From: Streptomyces sp. CB01249
GTDB lineage: Bacteria > Actinomycetota > Actinomycetes > Streptomycetales > Streptomycetaceae
Direction: 5' to 3'
NCBI RefSeq assembly: GCF_001905735.1
Contig: NZ_LISW01000001.1
Coordinates: 1,396,801-1,460,800, forward strand
Length of the DNA: 64,000 bases
Shown: positions 56,899 to 64,000 of the stretch, piece after piece
How positions within the stretch are numbered: position 1 is the first letter of the stretch
Layout: every line of letters begins with the position of its first letter
Program-made: the position numbers and the translations under genes
Notes under the pieces: model-generated
Seen by the model: only the letters and a program-made list of their open reading frames with translations
Told to the model about the DNA's origin: nothing
Database searches by the model: none

Positions 56899-59106
56899 TC
56901 AGAGCGCGGGCGTGAAGCGGTCCCAGGCGCGGTGACCTGCGAGGAGTTCGGTGACGCCGTCCAGCACCGTGGACGCGGCCCCGCCCGCCACGACGCCCGG
57001 GGCGTCCGCGGCCACACCGGCCTTCTCCAGCACCGTCGCCCCCTCGCCGCAGGCCCCGACGGCCTTGCCGTGCCGGAACGCCTCGGTGACCAGCAGCAGC
57101 ACGCGCGGGTCCACCCCGGTGGACCGGGCCCCGTCGTCGGTCTTGGCGTCACGGGCCCCGTACGCGTCCGGGGCCGGGGCGGGCGCCCCCACCAGCACGA
57201 TCGCGTCGAACTCGATCGACCGGGCCGTGGCGAAGGTCCGCTGCACGGTGACCGCGTCGTCCCCGGAGCCCAGCTTTCCGCCCGTGGGCGCGATCACCAG
57301 GGGGACCATCCCGGCACCGAGGACGGCGCCGCGTACCTCGCGTACGGCGTCCAGACCGGCCTCCCCGGCGGTGACGATGCCGACGACCCGGCCGTCGACT
57401 GGCCAGGTCCGCCCCAGCTGGGACAGGGCGGGACTGGGCTCGGGCGAGGCCAGGGGCTCGGTCGCCTCGGGCGCGGGCAGGCCCAGCCCCTCGGCGACGC
57501 GGGCGCACAGCTCCGGGTCGATGTTGGCGAGCACCCGGAGGCCGCGCTCCTTGATCGCCTGGTCCCAGCACTTGCCGAGCTCGAAGGCGTACGCGGAGGT
57601 GATGTGCTCCCGCTCCGTGGGCGTCATGCTCAGCCAGAACAGCCGGGCCTGGCTGAAGTGGTCGTCGAACGAGGCCGCCGCGTCCCGCACCTTCCGGGCC
57701 GCCGGGACCTCGACGGGCACCTCGATGTAGGCGCCCGTGTCCGCACCTGCGGTGAACGGGCAGCCGCCGTCCAGGGAGTTGGGCCGGTACGGTGCCACGC
57801 CCCGGTGCACCGCCGTCTGGTGCATGCCGTCGCGCAGCATGTCGTTGACGGGCGCGTGCGTGCGGTTGATCGGCAGCTGGGCGAAGTTGGGCCCGCCGAG
57901 CCGGGTGATCTGGGTGTCGACGTACGAGAAGAGGCGCCCCTGCATCAGCGCGTCGTTGGTGACGTCGATGCCCGGCACCAGATGGCCGACGTGGAAGGCG
58001 ACCTGCTCCGTCTCGGCGAAGTAGTTCGACGGGTTGGCGTTCAGCGTCATCAGCCCGATCGGGCGGACCGGCGCCAGCTCCTCCGGCACGATCTTCGTCG
58101 GGTCGAGCAGGTCGATGCCCTCGAACATCTGGTCCTCGGTGTCCGGGAACGTCTGCACCCCCAGCTCCCACTGGGGGAAGGCGCCCGCCTCGATCGCGTC
58201 GGCCAGGTCCCGGCGGTGGAAGTCCGGGTCCATGCCGCAGGCGATCTGGGCCTCCTCCCACACCTGCGAGTGCACGCCCAGCTTCGGCTTCCAGTGGAAC
58301 TTCACCAGCGTGGTCGCGCCCTCGGCGTTGACCAGCCGGAAGGTGTGGACGCCGAAGCCCTCCATCATCCGGTACGAACGCGGGATGCCCCGGTCCGACA
58401 TGTTCCACAGGGTGTGGTGGGTCGCCTCGGTGTGCAGGGTGACGAAGTCCCAGAACGTGTCGTGGGCGCTCTGCGCCTGCGGGATCTCCCGGTCCGGATG
58501 CGGCTTGCCCGCGTGGATGACGTCGGGGAACTTGATCGCGTCCTGGATGAAGAAGACCGGGATGTTGTTGCCGACCAGGTCGAAGACGCCCTCGTCGGTG
58601 TAGAACTTCGTCGCGAAGCCCCGGGTGTCGCGCACCGTGTCGGCGGAACCGCGCGAGCCGAGCACGGTGGAGAAGCGCACGAAGACCGGCGTCTCGGCGC
58701 CCTCGGCGAGGAACGCGGCCTTTGTGATGCCCGCGGCCGCTCCGTACGCGCGGAAGACACCGTGGGCGGCGGCACCGCGGGCGTGCACCACCCGCTCCGG
58801 GATGCGCTCGTGGTCGAAGTGGGTGATCTTCTCCCGCAGGTGGTGGTCCTGGAGCAGCACCGGGCCGCGGGGCCCGGCCTTCAGCGAGTGGTCGGTGTCG
58901 TACAGCCGGGCACCCTGCGCGGTGGTGAGGTAGGCCCCGCCCTGAGCCACCTTGTCCTGGTCGGCGCCGGTCGGCTGCCCGGTCGGGCTCACGGTCTCGG
59001 GACCGCGCTGGTCGTGCTTGGGCGGCAGCGGGCCGCGCGGCTTCGTGGGCTCTTCGACCGGGGCGGTCTCGGGACCGGGAGCGCCGGGGATCTCGTTGTC
59101 GCTCAC
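56899..59106 (-). CDS. katE: Large-subunit catalase (HPII/KatE type)
   Basis: 735 residues, the long clade of haem catalases. The distal histidine is in [13 protein letters not shown], the asparagine in [12 protein letters not shown], and the haem-ligand tyrosine in RLFSYVDTQ. After about residue 570 a DJ-1/PfpI-like domain follows ([28 protein letters not shown]), as in E. coli HPII. I start at GTG 59106, giving VSDNE; a reading from 59214 would add 36 unlike residues. A SigB-type promoter lies about 85-110 bases upstream, fitting stress-induced peroxide removal. Confidence 0.93.
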   Translation of the reverse strand: MSDNEIPGAPGPETAPVEEPTKPRGPLPPKHDQRGPETVSPTGQPTGADQDKVAQGGAYLTTAQGARLYDTDHSLKAGPRGPVLLQDHHLREKITHFDHERIPERVVHARGAAAHGVFRAYGAAAGITKAAFLAEGAETPVFVRFSTVLGSRGSADTVRDTRGFATKFYTDEGVFDLVGNNIPVFFIQDAIKFPDVIHAGKPHPDREIPQAQSAHDTFWDFVTLHTEATHHTLWNMSDRGIPRSYRMMEGFGVHTFRLVNAEGATTLVKFHWKPKLGVHSQVWEEAQIACGMDPDFHRRDLADAIEAGAFPQWELGVQTFPDTEDQMFEGIDLLDPTKIVPEELAPVRPIGLMTLNANPSNYFAETEQVAFHVGHLVPGIDVTNDALMQGRLFSYVDTQITRLGGPNFAQLPINRTHAPVNDMLRDGMHQTAVHRGVAPYRPNSLDGGCPFTAGADTGAYIEVPVEVPAARKVRDAAASFDDHFSQARLFWLSMTPTEREHITSAYAFELGKCWDQAIKERGLRVLANIDPELCARVAEGLGLPAPEATEPLASPEPSPALSQLGRTWPVDGRVVGIVTAGEAGLDAVREVRGAVLGAGMVPLVIAPTGGKLGSGDDAVTVQRTFATARSIEFDAIVLVGAPAPAPDAYGARDAKTDDGARSTGVDPRVLLLVTEAFRHGKAVGACGEGATVLEKAGVAADAPGVVAGGAASTVLDGVTELLAGHRAWDRFTPAL

Positions 59107-59188
59107 TGGATTCCAATCTGGTGGGGGGAGGAAACGGTGCCGCGCGGAGTGGTCGGCACGCGCGGGGGACGGCACCGCCTGACCACGC

Positions 59189-59214
59189 GTACCCCCCGCC
59201 CTCCGGCCGGACAC
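59189..59214 (-). promoter_or_regulatory. SigB-type promoter of catalase gene
   Basis: On the minus strand: GTGT (59214-59211), 16-base spacer, GGGTAC (59194-59189). Full match to GNNT-N14/16-GGGTAC. Confidence 0.6.
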
Positions 59215-59330
59215 ATCGGTTGCGCCATCCGCCTCTACGTCCCGTTCCTACGGGCGACCCATCGCCGTGCGGCCCTGAACTGGCCGGTCGGTAGGCTGGC
59301 TTCGTCCACGCGGGCGACGAGGGGGACGTG

Positions 59331-59732
59331 GTGAGCGGAAGACCTGCCGACGGTCCGGCGATTGCATCGGTGGCCGGGCGGCCCTGGTGGGCGGCCAACG
59401 AACTGCTCGCGTTCCTCGTGGAACTCGCGGCGCTGGCCTGCCTCTTTTGGTGGGGCTTCGCCCTGGCGGACAACCTGGCCGTCCAACTGCTCACCGGCAC
59501 CGCCGTCCTCGCCGCGGCCGTCGTGCTGTGGGGTCTGTTCGCCGCCCCGCGCGCCCGGTTCCGCCCGCCGCTCGCAGGGGTCCTGGCGGTGAAGGCCCTG
59601 GTGCTCGGCGGGGGAGCCCTCGCGCTGTACGGGGTCGGGCACCCGGTCGCCGCGGCGGTGCTGGGTGCCGTCGTCGTGGTCAATACGGCCCTGGCGGAAA
59701 CCTTCCGGCGCCGCATCGCGCCCGCCGCCTGA
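59331..59732 (+). CDS. YrdB/DUF2568-family membrane protein
   Basis: 133 residues with four hydrophobic helices. The pattern WAANELLAFLVELAALACLFWWGF and FAAPRARFRPPLAGVLAVKALVLGGGALALY is that of YrdB/DUF2568. Function unknown. GTG 59331 has GAGGGGG five bases upstream; GTG 59328 is also possible. Divergent from the catalase gene. Confidence 0.82.
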   Translation: MSGRPADGPAIASVAGRPWWAANELLAFLVELAALACLFWWGFALADNLAVQLLTGTAVLAAAVVLWGLFAAPRARFRPPLAGVLAVKALVLGGGALALYGVGHPVAAAVLGAVVVVNTALAETFRRRIAPAA

Positions 59733-59910
59733 CCGAGGGCTCGGCACGCGGGCCGGTTTCCCGCGGGCGCGACCGGGCAGCCGACCCGTGAAGTCGGTAG
59801 CGTGGAACATGACGACGACGACCGGGCGCCCCAGGGACCGAGGCCCGCGGAAGCACCACCGGCGCGTCCGCGCAGGCCCGTGCCCGCCGCCCGGGAAGGG
59901 ACGGCCGCAC

Positions 59911-60744
59911 ATGTGCCGATGGCTGGCCTATTCCGGCACGAGTGTCGTGCTCAGCGATCTCCTCTACAAGCCGGAGCACTCGCTGATCGATCAGAGCCTG
60001 CACTCCACCATGGGCGTGGAGACGACCAACGGGGACGGATTCGGGGTCGGTTGGTACGGGCCCGAGCAGGAGACGCCCGCGATCATCCGCGACACCGGAC
60101 CCGCCTGGAACAACCGCAATCTGCGGGAGATCGCGGGCCACATCCGCTCGCCGCTGTTCTTCGCCCATGTGCGGGCGTCCACGGGGACGGCCATCCAGGA
60201 GACCAACTGCCACCCCTTCCGGCACGGCCGCTGGATGTGGATGCACAACGGCGCGATCGCGGACTTCCACCGGCTGCGGCGCGATCTCTCCCTGGCGCTC
60301 GACCCGGCCCTGTTCTCGGCCCTGGAGGGGTCCACGGACTCCGAGGTGATGTTCTACCTCGCGCTGACGTTCGGGCTCGACCAGGACGTGCCGGGCGCCG
60401 TGGCCCGGATGGCCGGGCTGATCGAACGCGTGGGCCGCGACGAAGGGGTGGAGAATCCGCTCCAGATGACCATCGCGGTGTCCGACGGCGAGCGGCTGTG
60501 GTCGTTCCGCTATTCGAGTCTCGGCAGGTCGCGCTCGCTGTTCTACAGCAGCAGGGCCGAGACCGTGCGTGCCCTCCACCCGGACTCCGACTTCCTGCGG
60601 GGCGTGTCCGACAGCACCCGCCTGGTGGTGTCGGAACCCCTGGGCGGTCTGCCCGGCGTGTGGAAAGAGGTGCCGGAGAGCAGCTACGGGGTCGTGCAGC
60701 CGGGCGAGGACGAGTTCCGGCCCTTCGCGCCCGAACCCGTGTGA
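59911..60744 (+). CDS. Class II glutamine amidotransferase (YafJ/EgtC-like)
   Basis: 277 residues. The Ntn-hydrolase nucleophile is Cys2 (MCRWLAYSG), exposed after removal of Met1. Supporting motifs are NGDGFGVGWYG, FFAHVRASTGTAIQETNCHPF and WMWMHNGAI. Enzymes of this shape hydrolyse gamma-glutamyl bonds; EgtC acts in ergothioneine synthesis but no other egt gene is here, so the substrate is open. ATG 59911 is fixed by the catalytic cysteine. Confidence 0.9.
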   Translation: MCRWLAYSGTSVVLSDLLYKPEHSLIDQSLHSTMGVETTNGDGFGVGWYGPEQETPAIIRDTGPAWNNRNLREIAGHIRSPLFFAHVRASTGTAIQETNCHPFRHGRWMWMHNGAIADFHRLRRDLSLALDPALFSALEGSTDSEVMFYLALTFGLDQDVPGAVARMAGLIERVGRDEGVENPLQMTIAVSDGERLWSFRYSSLGRSRSLFYSSRAETVRALHPDSDFLRGVSDSTRLVVSEPLGGLPGVWKEVPESSYGVVQPGEDEFRPFAPEPV

Positions 60745-60776
60745 AGGCCGCCCGGACGGATCACCGGGCGGCCTTC
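60743..60776. terminator. Bidirectional hairpin terminator
   Basis: GAAGGCCGCCCGG, loop ACGGATCA, CCGGGCGGCCTTC: a 13-bp perfect stem that overlaps the amidotransferase stop codon and separates two convergent genes. Confidence 0.85.
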
Positions 60777-60789
60777 GTACGAAGGTGCC

Positions 60790-61347
60790 TCAGCCGGCGA
60801 GCGCGGCGTCGATCTCCTTGAGGAACGGGTCCAAGTCGCCCGGGTCGCGCGAGGTGATGAGCTTCCAGCCGCCGGACTCGTCGGTCACGACCGGCTCGTC
60901 CACCCAGTCACCGCCCGCATTGCGTACGTCGGTCCGCAACGAGGCGTACGAGGTGAGCCGCTTGCCCTTGACGTTGTCGGTCTCCACCAGCATCCACGGT
61001 CCGTGGCAGATGGCCGCGACGGGGCGCCCGGACGTGGTGAACGAGCGCACGATGTCACAGGCCGGACCCTGGAGCCGCAGCGTGTCGGCGTTCAGCGTGC
61101 CGCCCGGTACGAGCAGCAGGTCGTAGCCGGCCGGGTCGACGTCGTCCAGCGTGAGCTCGGGGCTTACGGATGTACCGGGGTCCTTGTCGCCGACCAGCGT
61201 CTCGATGTCGTCCTTCTTCAGGGCGGCCACATCGACCCGCACGCCGCGTTCGCGCAGATGGCCGAGCGGCACGAGGAGTTCGTCCTGCTCCACGCCGTAG
61301 TTGGTGACGATGGCCAGCACCTTGCCCTTGCCGCCGTTCTCGCTCAT
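60790..61347 (-). CDS. DJ-1/PfpI-family protein
   Basis: 185 residues. The nucleophile elbow AAICHGPWML holds the conserved cysteine, and YDLLLVPGGTLNADTLR carries the partner region. Family roles include protease/chaperone, deglycase and general-stress proteins (YhbO/GSP18-like). A possible SigB-type promoter lies about 70-90 bases before the start. Confidence 0.9.
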   Translation of the reverse strand: MSENGGKGKVLAIVTNYGVEQDELLVPLGHLRERGVRVDVAALKKDDIETLVGDKDPGTSVSPELTLDDVDPAGYDLLLVPGGTLNADTLRLQGPACDIVRSFTTSGRPVAAICHGPWMLVETDNVKGKRLTSYASLRTDVRNAGGDWVDEPVVTDESGGWKLITSRDPGDLDPFLKEIDAALAG

Positions 61348-61414
61348 CTTCTGCCGTCCTTCCGTCCTACGGGGAACACGCCCGGTGACGTGGCTTCCGG
61401 GTCGCAGCCTCTGG

Positions 61415-61439
61415 GTTCCCCGCCCGGGCGCGCTCATTC
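61415..61439 (-). promoter_or_regulatory. Possible SigB-type promoter of DJ-1/PfpI gene
   Basis: On the minus strand: GAAT (61439-61436), 15-base spacer, GGGAAC (61420-61415), one mismatch from GGGTAC. Confidence 0.45.
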
Positions 61440-61511
61440 ATGTAGCGGCATCGGCGGTGCGCCCACATGGTGGGAGAGCGGCGCCGAGCCAGACGCACGA
61501 GGAGTGAGACC

Positions 61512-62480
61512 ATGACCGGTCGGACGGGCGGACCCGGGCTTCCGCAGGCCCGCGGCGCGCTCTCGGCGGCGGTCGTCGCCCATCTCCGGGGGAGCGGCCC
61601 CCTGCCCGCCCCGTCCCTGGCGGACGCGGCCGAGCCCTATGGCGACGACCTCCAGCTCGCCCTGTACGTCTGCTACGAGCTCCACTACCGGGGCTTCGAG
61701 GGCGTGGACCCGGCCCGGGAATGGGACCCCGCGCTGCTGGCGGTCCGGGCGGCCCTGGAACGCCGCTTCGAGTCCGCGCTGCGCCGGGACGTCCCGCCCG
61801 GGGCCGGTCTGGACGACACCCTGGACGCGCTGCTCGTGGAGCCGGTCGACGGCACGGGCGTATCGCACTTCCTCCAGGAACACGCCACACCGGACCGGCT
61901 GCGGGCCTATGCCGCCCAGCGCTCCCTGTACCACCTGAAGGAGGCCGACCCGCACGCCTGGGTGCTGCCCCGGCTCAGCGGGCGCGCCAAGGCGGGGATG
62001 GCCGCGATCGAGTACGACGAGTTCGGCGCCGGCCGCGCCGACCGCGTCCACGCCCGGCTCTTCGCCGACCTCATGACGGACCTGGGCCTGGAGACGGCGT
62101 ACGGCCACTACCTGGACGAGGGCCACGCCGAGATGCTGGCGCTCGTCAACCTCATGTCCCTGTTCGGCCTGCACCGGCGGCTGCGGGGCGCCCTGGTCGG
62201 CCACTTCGCCGCCGTCGAGATCACCTCCTCGCCCGCCTCGCACCGCCTCGCCCTCGCCATGAAGCGGGCGGGCGCCGGGCCCGCGGCCGAGTTCTTCTAC
62301 ACCGAACACGTGGCGGCGGACGCGGTCCACGAACAGGTGGTGCGGCACGACGTCGTACGGGGGCTGCTGGACGACGAACCCGGCCTGGAGGCGGACGTCG
62401 TCTTCGGCATCGACACCACCGGCTTCCTGGAGGACCGCCTGGCCGCCCGGCTCCTGACGGACTGGGGCGCCGCTGCCTAG
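61512..62480 (+). CDS. Iron-containing redox enzyme (haem-oxygenase-like fold)
   Basis: 322 residues. The fold is all-helical, with possible iron ligands in YELHYRGFEG, AIEYDEFGAG, VHARLF, and FYTEHVAADAVHEQV. This is the haem-oxygenase-like diiron family that also contains UndA- and BesC-type enzymes, but the actinobacterial branch seen here has no assigned substrate. GAGGAG lies upstream of ATG 61512. The following lipoprotein gene starts 40 bases after its stop and may be co-transcribed. Confidence 0.8.
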   Translation: MTGRTGGPGLPQARGALSAAVVAHLRGSGPLPAPSLADAAEPYGDDLQLALYVCYELHYRGFEGVDPAREWDPALLAVRAALERRFESALRRDVPPGAGLDDTLDALLVEPVDGTGVSHFLQEHATPDRLRAYAAQRSLYHLKEADPHAWVLPRLSGRAKAGMAAIEYDEFGAGRADRVHARLFADLMTDLGLETAYGHYLDEGHAEMLALVNLMSLFGLHRRLRGALVGHFAAVEITSSPASHRLALAMKRAGAGPAAEFFYTEHVAADAVHEQVVRHDVVRGLLDDEPGLEADVVFGIDTTGFLEDRLAARLLTDWGAAA

Positions 62481-62520
62481 AATGGCGACCCGGCTGGGTG
62501 GGGCACTGAAAAGGACACAT

Positions 62521-63069
62521 GTGAACAGGGTGGGGTGGGCTGCCGTCGTCGCGGCAGTGTTGATCGGCGTGACCGGCTGCGGGGGCGGCGGCAACGACGG
62601 GGATGCGAACGGGGCGGCTGCCCCGGGCGGGCCGGGACCGGAAGACTCCGGTCCGATCACCAAGGCCAAGATGCGTCTGGTACTCGACGGTGTCACCAAG
62701 GACACGGGGGCGCTGCCGAACGACCCGGAACGGGCGGCCTTTCCTGCCGACTCGTCCAGTCCGCTGGCCGGGTGCTCCGCCACCTACAAGTCGTACGACA
62801 AAGCCGCCTCCACACTGGACCTGCACCAGACCAACGCTCTGGCGGCCGCGCTGACCGGCCGAGGATGGACAGAGACCAAGAAGCGCGACGTGCGAAAGGC
62901 ACGGGACGGCACAGCCCGCGAGGTGCAAGCGGTGTTCAAGAAGCGTGGCTGGACCATAGTCATGGACCACTACCTGGGCATCGGTGACCAGATGCTCAGT
63001 CTGATCGCCTTTGAAGACGCCTGCGTCAAAAAGGCCGGAGGAGCCGAATACGTCACGCCCTCCAGCTGA
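62521..63069 (+). CDS. Putative lipoprotein
   Basis: 182 residues. The signal NRVGWAAVVAAVLIGVTGC has a lipobox ending at Cys20, followed by a Gly/Ala/Pro-rich linker and a compact domain of about 135 residues. Family not recognised. GTG 62521 has AAAGGA six bases upstream; a start at ATG 62482 would put charged residues before the signal. Confidence 0.8.
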   Translation: MNRVGWAAVVAAVLIGVTGCGGGGNDGDANGAAAPGGPGPEDSGPITKAKMRLVLDGVTKDTGALPNDPERAAFPADSSSPLAGCSATYKSYDKAASTLDLHQTNALAAALTGRGWTETKKRDVRKARDGTAREVQAVFKKRGWTIVMDHYLGIGDQMLSLIAFEDACVKKAGGAEYVTPSS

Positions 63070-63093
63070 CGGGAACCGGCCGGACACGTCCTT

Positions 63094-63813
63094 TCAGGCT
63101 TCGTCCGCCCGCACCTCGTCCAGCAAGCGGCGCAGTTCACGCGTGCTGCCCCGGCCCTTCGCCCCTACGATCTGCGCCGCCACGGCGCTCAGCTTGCGGT
63201 TTGTACGCTGCGACAGCACGCGCAGTACGTCGAACGCCCGGCCCGGTTCGCAGTCCAGCAGATGCGTCACGATGCCGATGGCCTGGTCGATCACAGCCCG
63301 TGACACCATCGCCGTCCGCAACTGCTCCGCCTCCGCCTCGGCTCCGGTACGGGCATGCTCGTGCAGAAGTCCGCAGACCGTCTCCTCGGCCAGCACCGCG
63401 ATCGCCTCCCGGGCCGGCGCCGTCAGCCGCCAGGGCCGGAACGCGTACAGGGTGACCGTCGCCGTGGCGCCCGCCGCCAGGACCGGCACCGCAGTGCACG
63501 CGCGCAGACCCCGTTCCAGCGCCGCCACCCGGAAGCGCGGCCACCGCGCCTCGGCGACCAGATCGACGGCCGCGACCGTCCGCAGCGAGCGGGCAGCCTC
63601 GACGCACGGCCCCTCGCCGGTGTCCTCCTGGAGCGCGGCCAGGACCGCGAGATCCGGGTGGGTCGCGGCGCCGAGTTCTTCCCCGCCGGGGCACCGCAGA
63701 AACGCCGTCGCGCCCCGGCATCCCGCCGAGCAGCGCATCGCACGCCGTCCGAGCCGGACGAGCGACGGCGCCACGGCCGCGTCATCGGTCACCGCATCCA
63801 TCGGCCGCGTCAC
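63094..63813 (-). CDS. GAF and ANTAR domain protein
   Basis: 239 residues. A GAF-like sensor half (HPDLAVLAALQEDTGEGPCVEAARSLRTVAAVDLVAEARWPRF) is followed by an ANTAR domain (AMVSRAVIDQAIGIVTHLLDCEPGRAFDVLRVLSQRTNRKL). ANTAR proteins bind paired RNA hairpins and act as antiterminators. GTG 63813 has GGAGG six bases upstream; ATG 63801 is the alternative. Divergent from a gene cut by the right edge. Confidence 0.9.
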   Translation of the reverse strand: MTRPMDAVTDDAAVAPSLVRLGRRAMRCSAGCRGATAFLRCPGGEELGAATHPDLAVLAALQEDTGEGPCVEAARSLRTVAAVDLVAEARWPRFRVAALERGLRACTAVPVLAAGATATVTLYAFRPWRLTAPAREAIAVLAEETVCGLLHEHARTGAEAEAEQLRTAMVSRAVIDQAIGIVTHLLDCEPGRAFDVLRVLSQRTNRKLSAVAAQIVGAKGRGSTRELRRLLDEVRADEA

Positions 63814-63903
63814 CCTCAGCCTCCCTCGGACTCCGTCGAACCGGACCGGGACCCCGCCGCGCCGCTCGGCGCCGACGCACCGGTGATCGGTTAGCTTCGT
63901 CGT

Positions 63904-64000
63904 ATGAACGGGCCATCGGAGGGCGAGAGCGGTCTTCCGGCCCTCGTCGCCCGCGCCCGGGAACTGCGCGCGGCCCGGAACCATCCTCCCGCCGAATACC
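63904..64000 (+). CDS. 5' end of an unidentified gene (cut by window edge)
   Basis: Only 32 codons are visible (MNGPSEGESGLPALVARARELRAARN...). No ribosome site is seen, but TTAGCT at 63891-63896 could be a -10 element whose transcript begins at or next to the ATG, as in leaderless genes. Nothing more can be said. Confidence 0.5.
   Translation, partial: MNGPSEGESGLPALVARARELRAARNHPPAEY

Overview
The window reads as Streptomyces or a close actinomycete. It is very GC-rich with strong G/C bias at third codon positions, it uses GTG starts often, and it carries families typical of that group (DUF5132, DUF5709, a GAF-ANTAR protein, a SigB/SigF-type sigma factor, an MbtH protein, and an oligopeptide ABC permease fused to its ATPase). 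I saw no tRNA, rRNA, CRISPR array or insertion sequence.

Layout. 1-4335: a sensor kinase cut by the left edge, then an ATPase-permease-lipoprotein operon of the sulfonate/nitrate/taurine class. 4316-6776: a FetB-like permease and a PAP2 phosphatase transcribed apart from a region with three copies of one dyad operator. 6777-13225 (minus strand): an oligopeptide-type ABC operon ending near a ketoacyl synthase III gene. 13733-43000 (plus strand): a nonribosomal peptide locus with a DUF5132 protein, an ABC exporter with a heavy-metal-associated-like N-terminus, one seven-module NRPS of about 7970 residues, MbtH, a P450, an SRPBCC protein and a 66-residue protein. 43076-53034: a levan/fructose locus with a secreted GH32 enzyme, a CUT2 sugar ABC transporter, a LacI regulator, a PfkB kinase, a ROK regulator and an SDR enzyme. 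53127-64000: glycosyltransferase, stress sigma factor, VOC protein, DUF5709 protein, catalase, two amidotransferase-fold proteins, a haem-oxygenase-like iron enzyme, a lipoprotein and a GAF-ANTAR regulator.

The NRPS is the centrepiece. Pocket residues aligned by eye to GrsA give X1-Thr-X3-Pro-Phe-(N-methyl)Tyr-(Val-like). Modules 1 and 3 share an unusual acidic pocket I cannot assign. The first condensation domain is EntF-like, so the peptide probably carries an N-acyl cap, but no loading enzyme is visible in the window. There is no epimerase domain and a type I thioesterase ends the protein. Near-identical DNA blocks shared by modules 1/3 and 5/6 point to recombination between modules.

Regulation can be read in three places. 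Inverted copies of one 14-bp dyad lie in front of the GH32 gene and the sugar-transport operon. Three copies of an 18-bp dyad separate fetB from the PAP2 gene. Promoters of the form GNNT-N15/16-GGG(T/A/C)A(C/T) stand before the sigma gene, the catalase gene and two neighbours, suggesting a small general-stress regulon.
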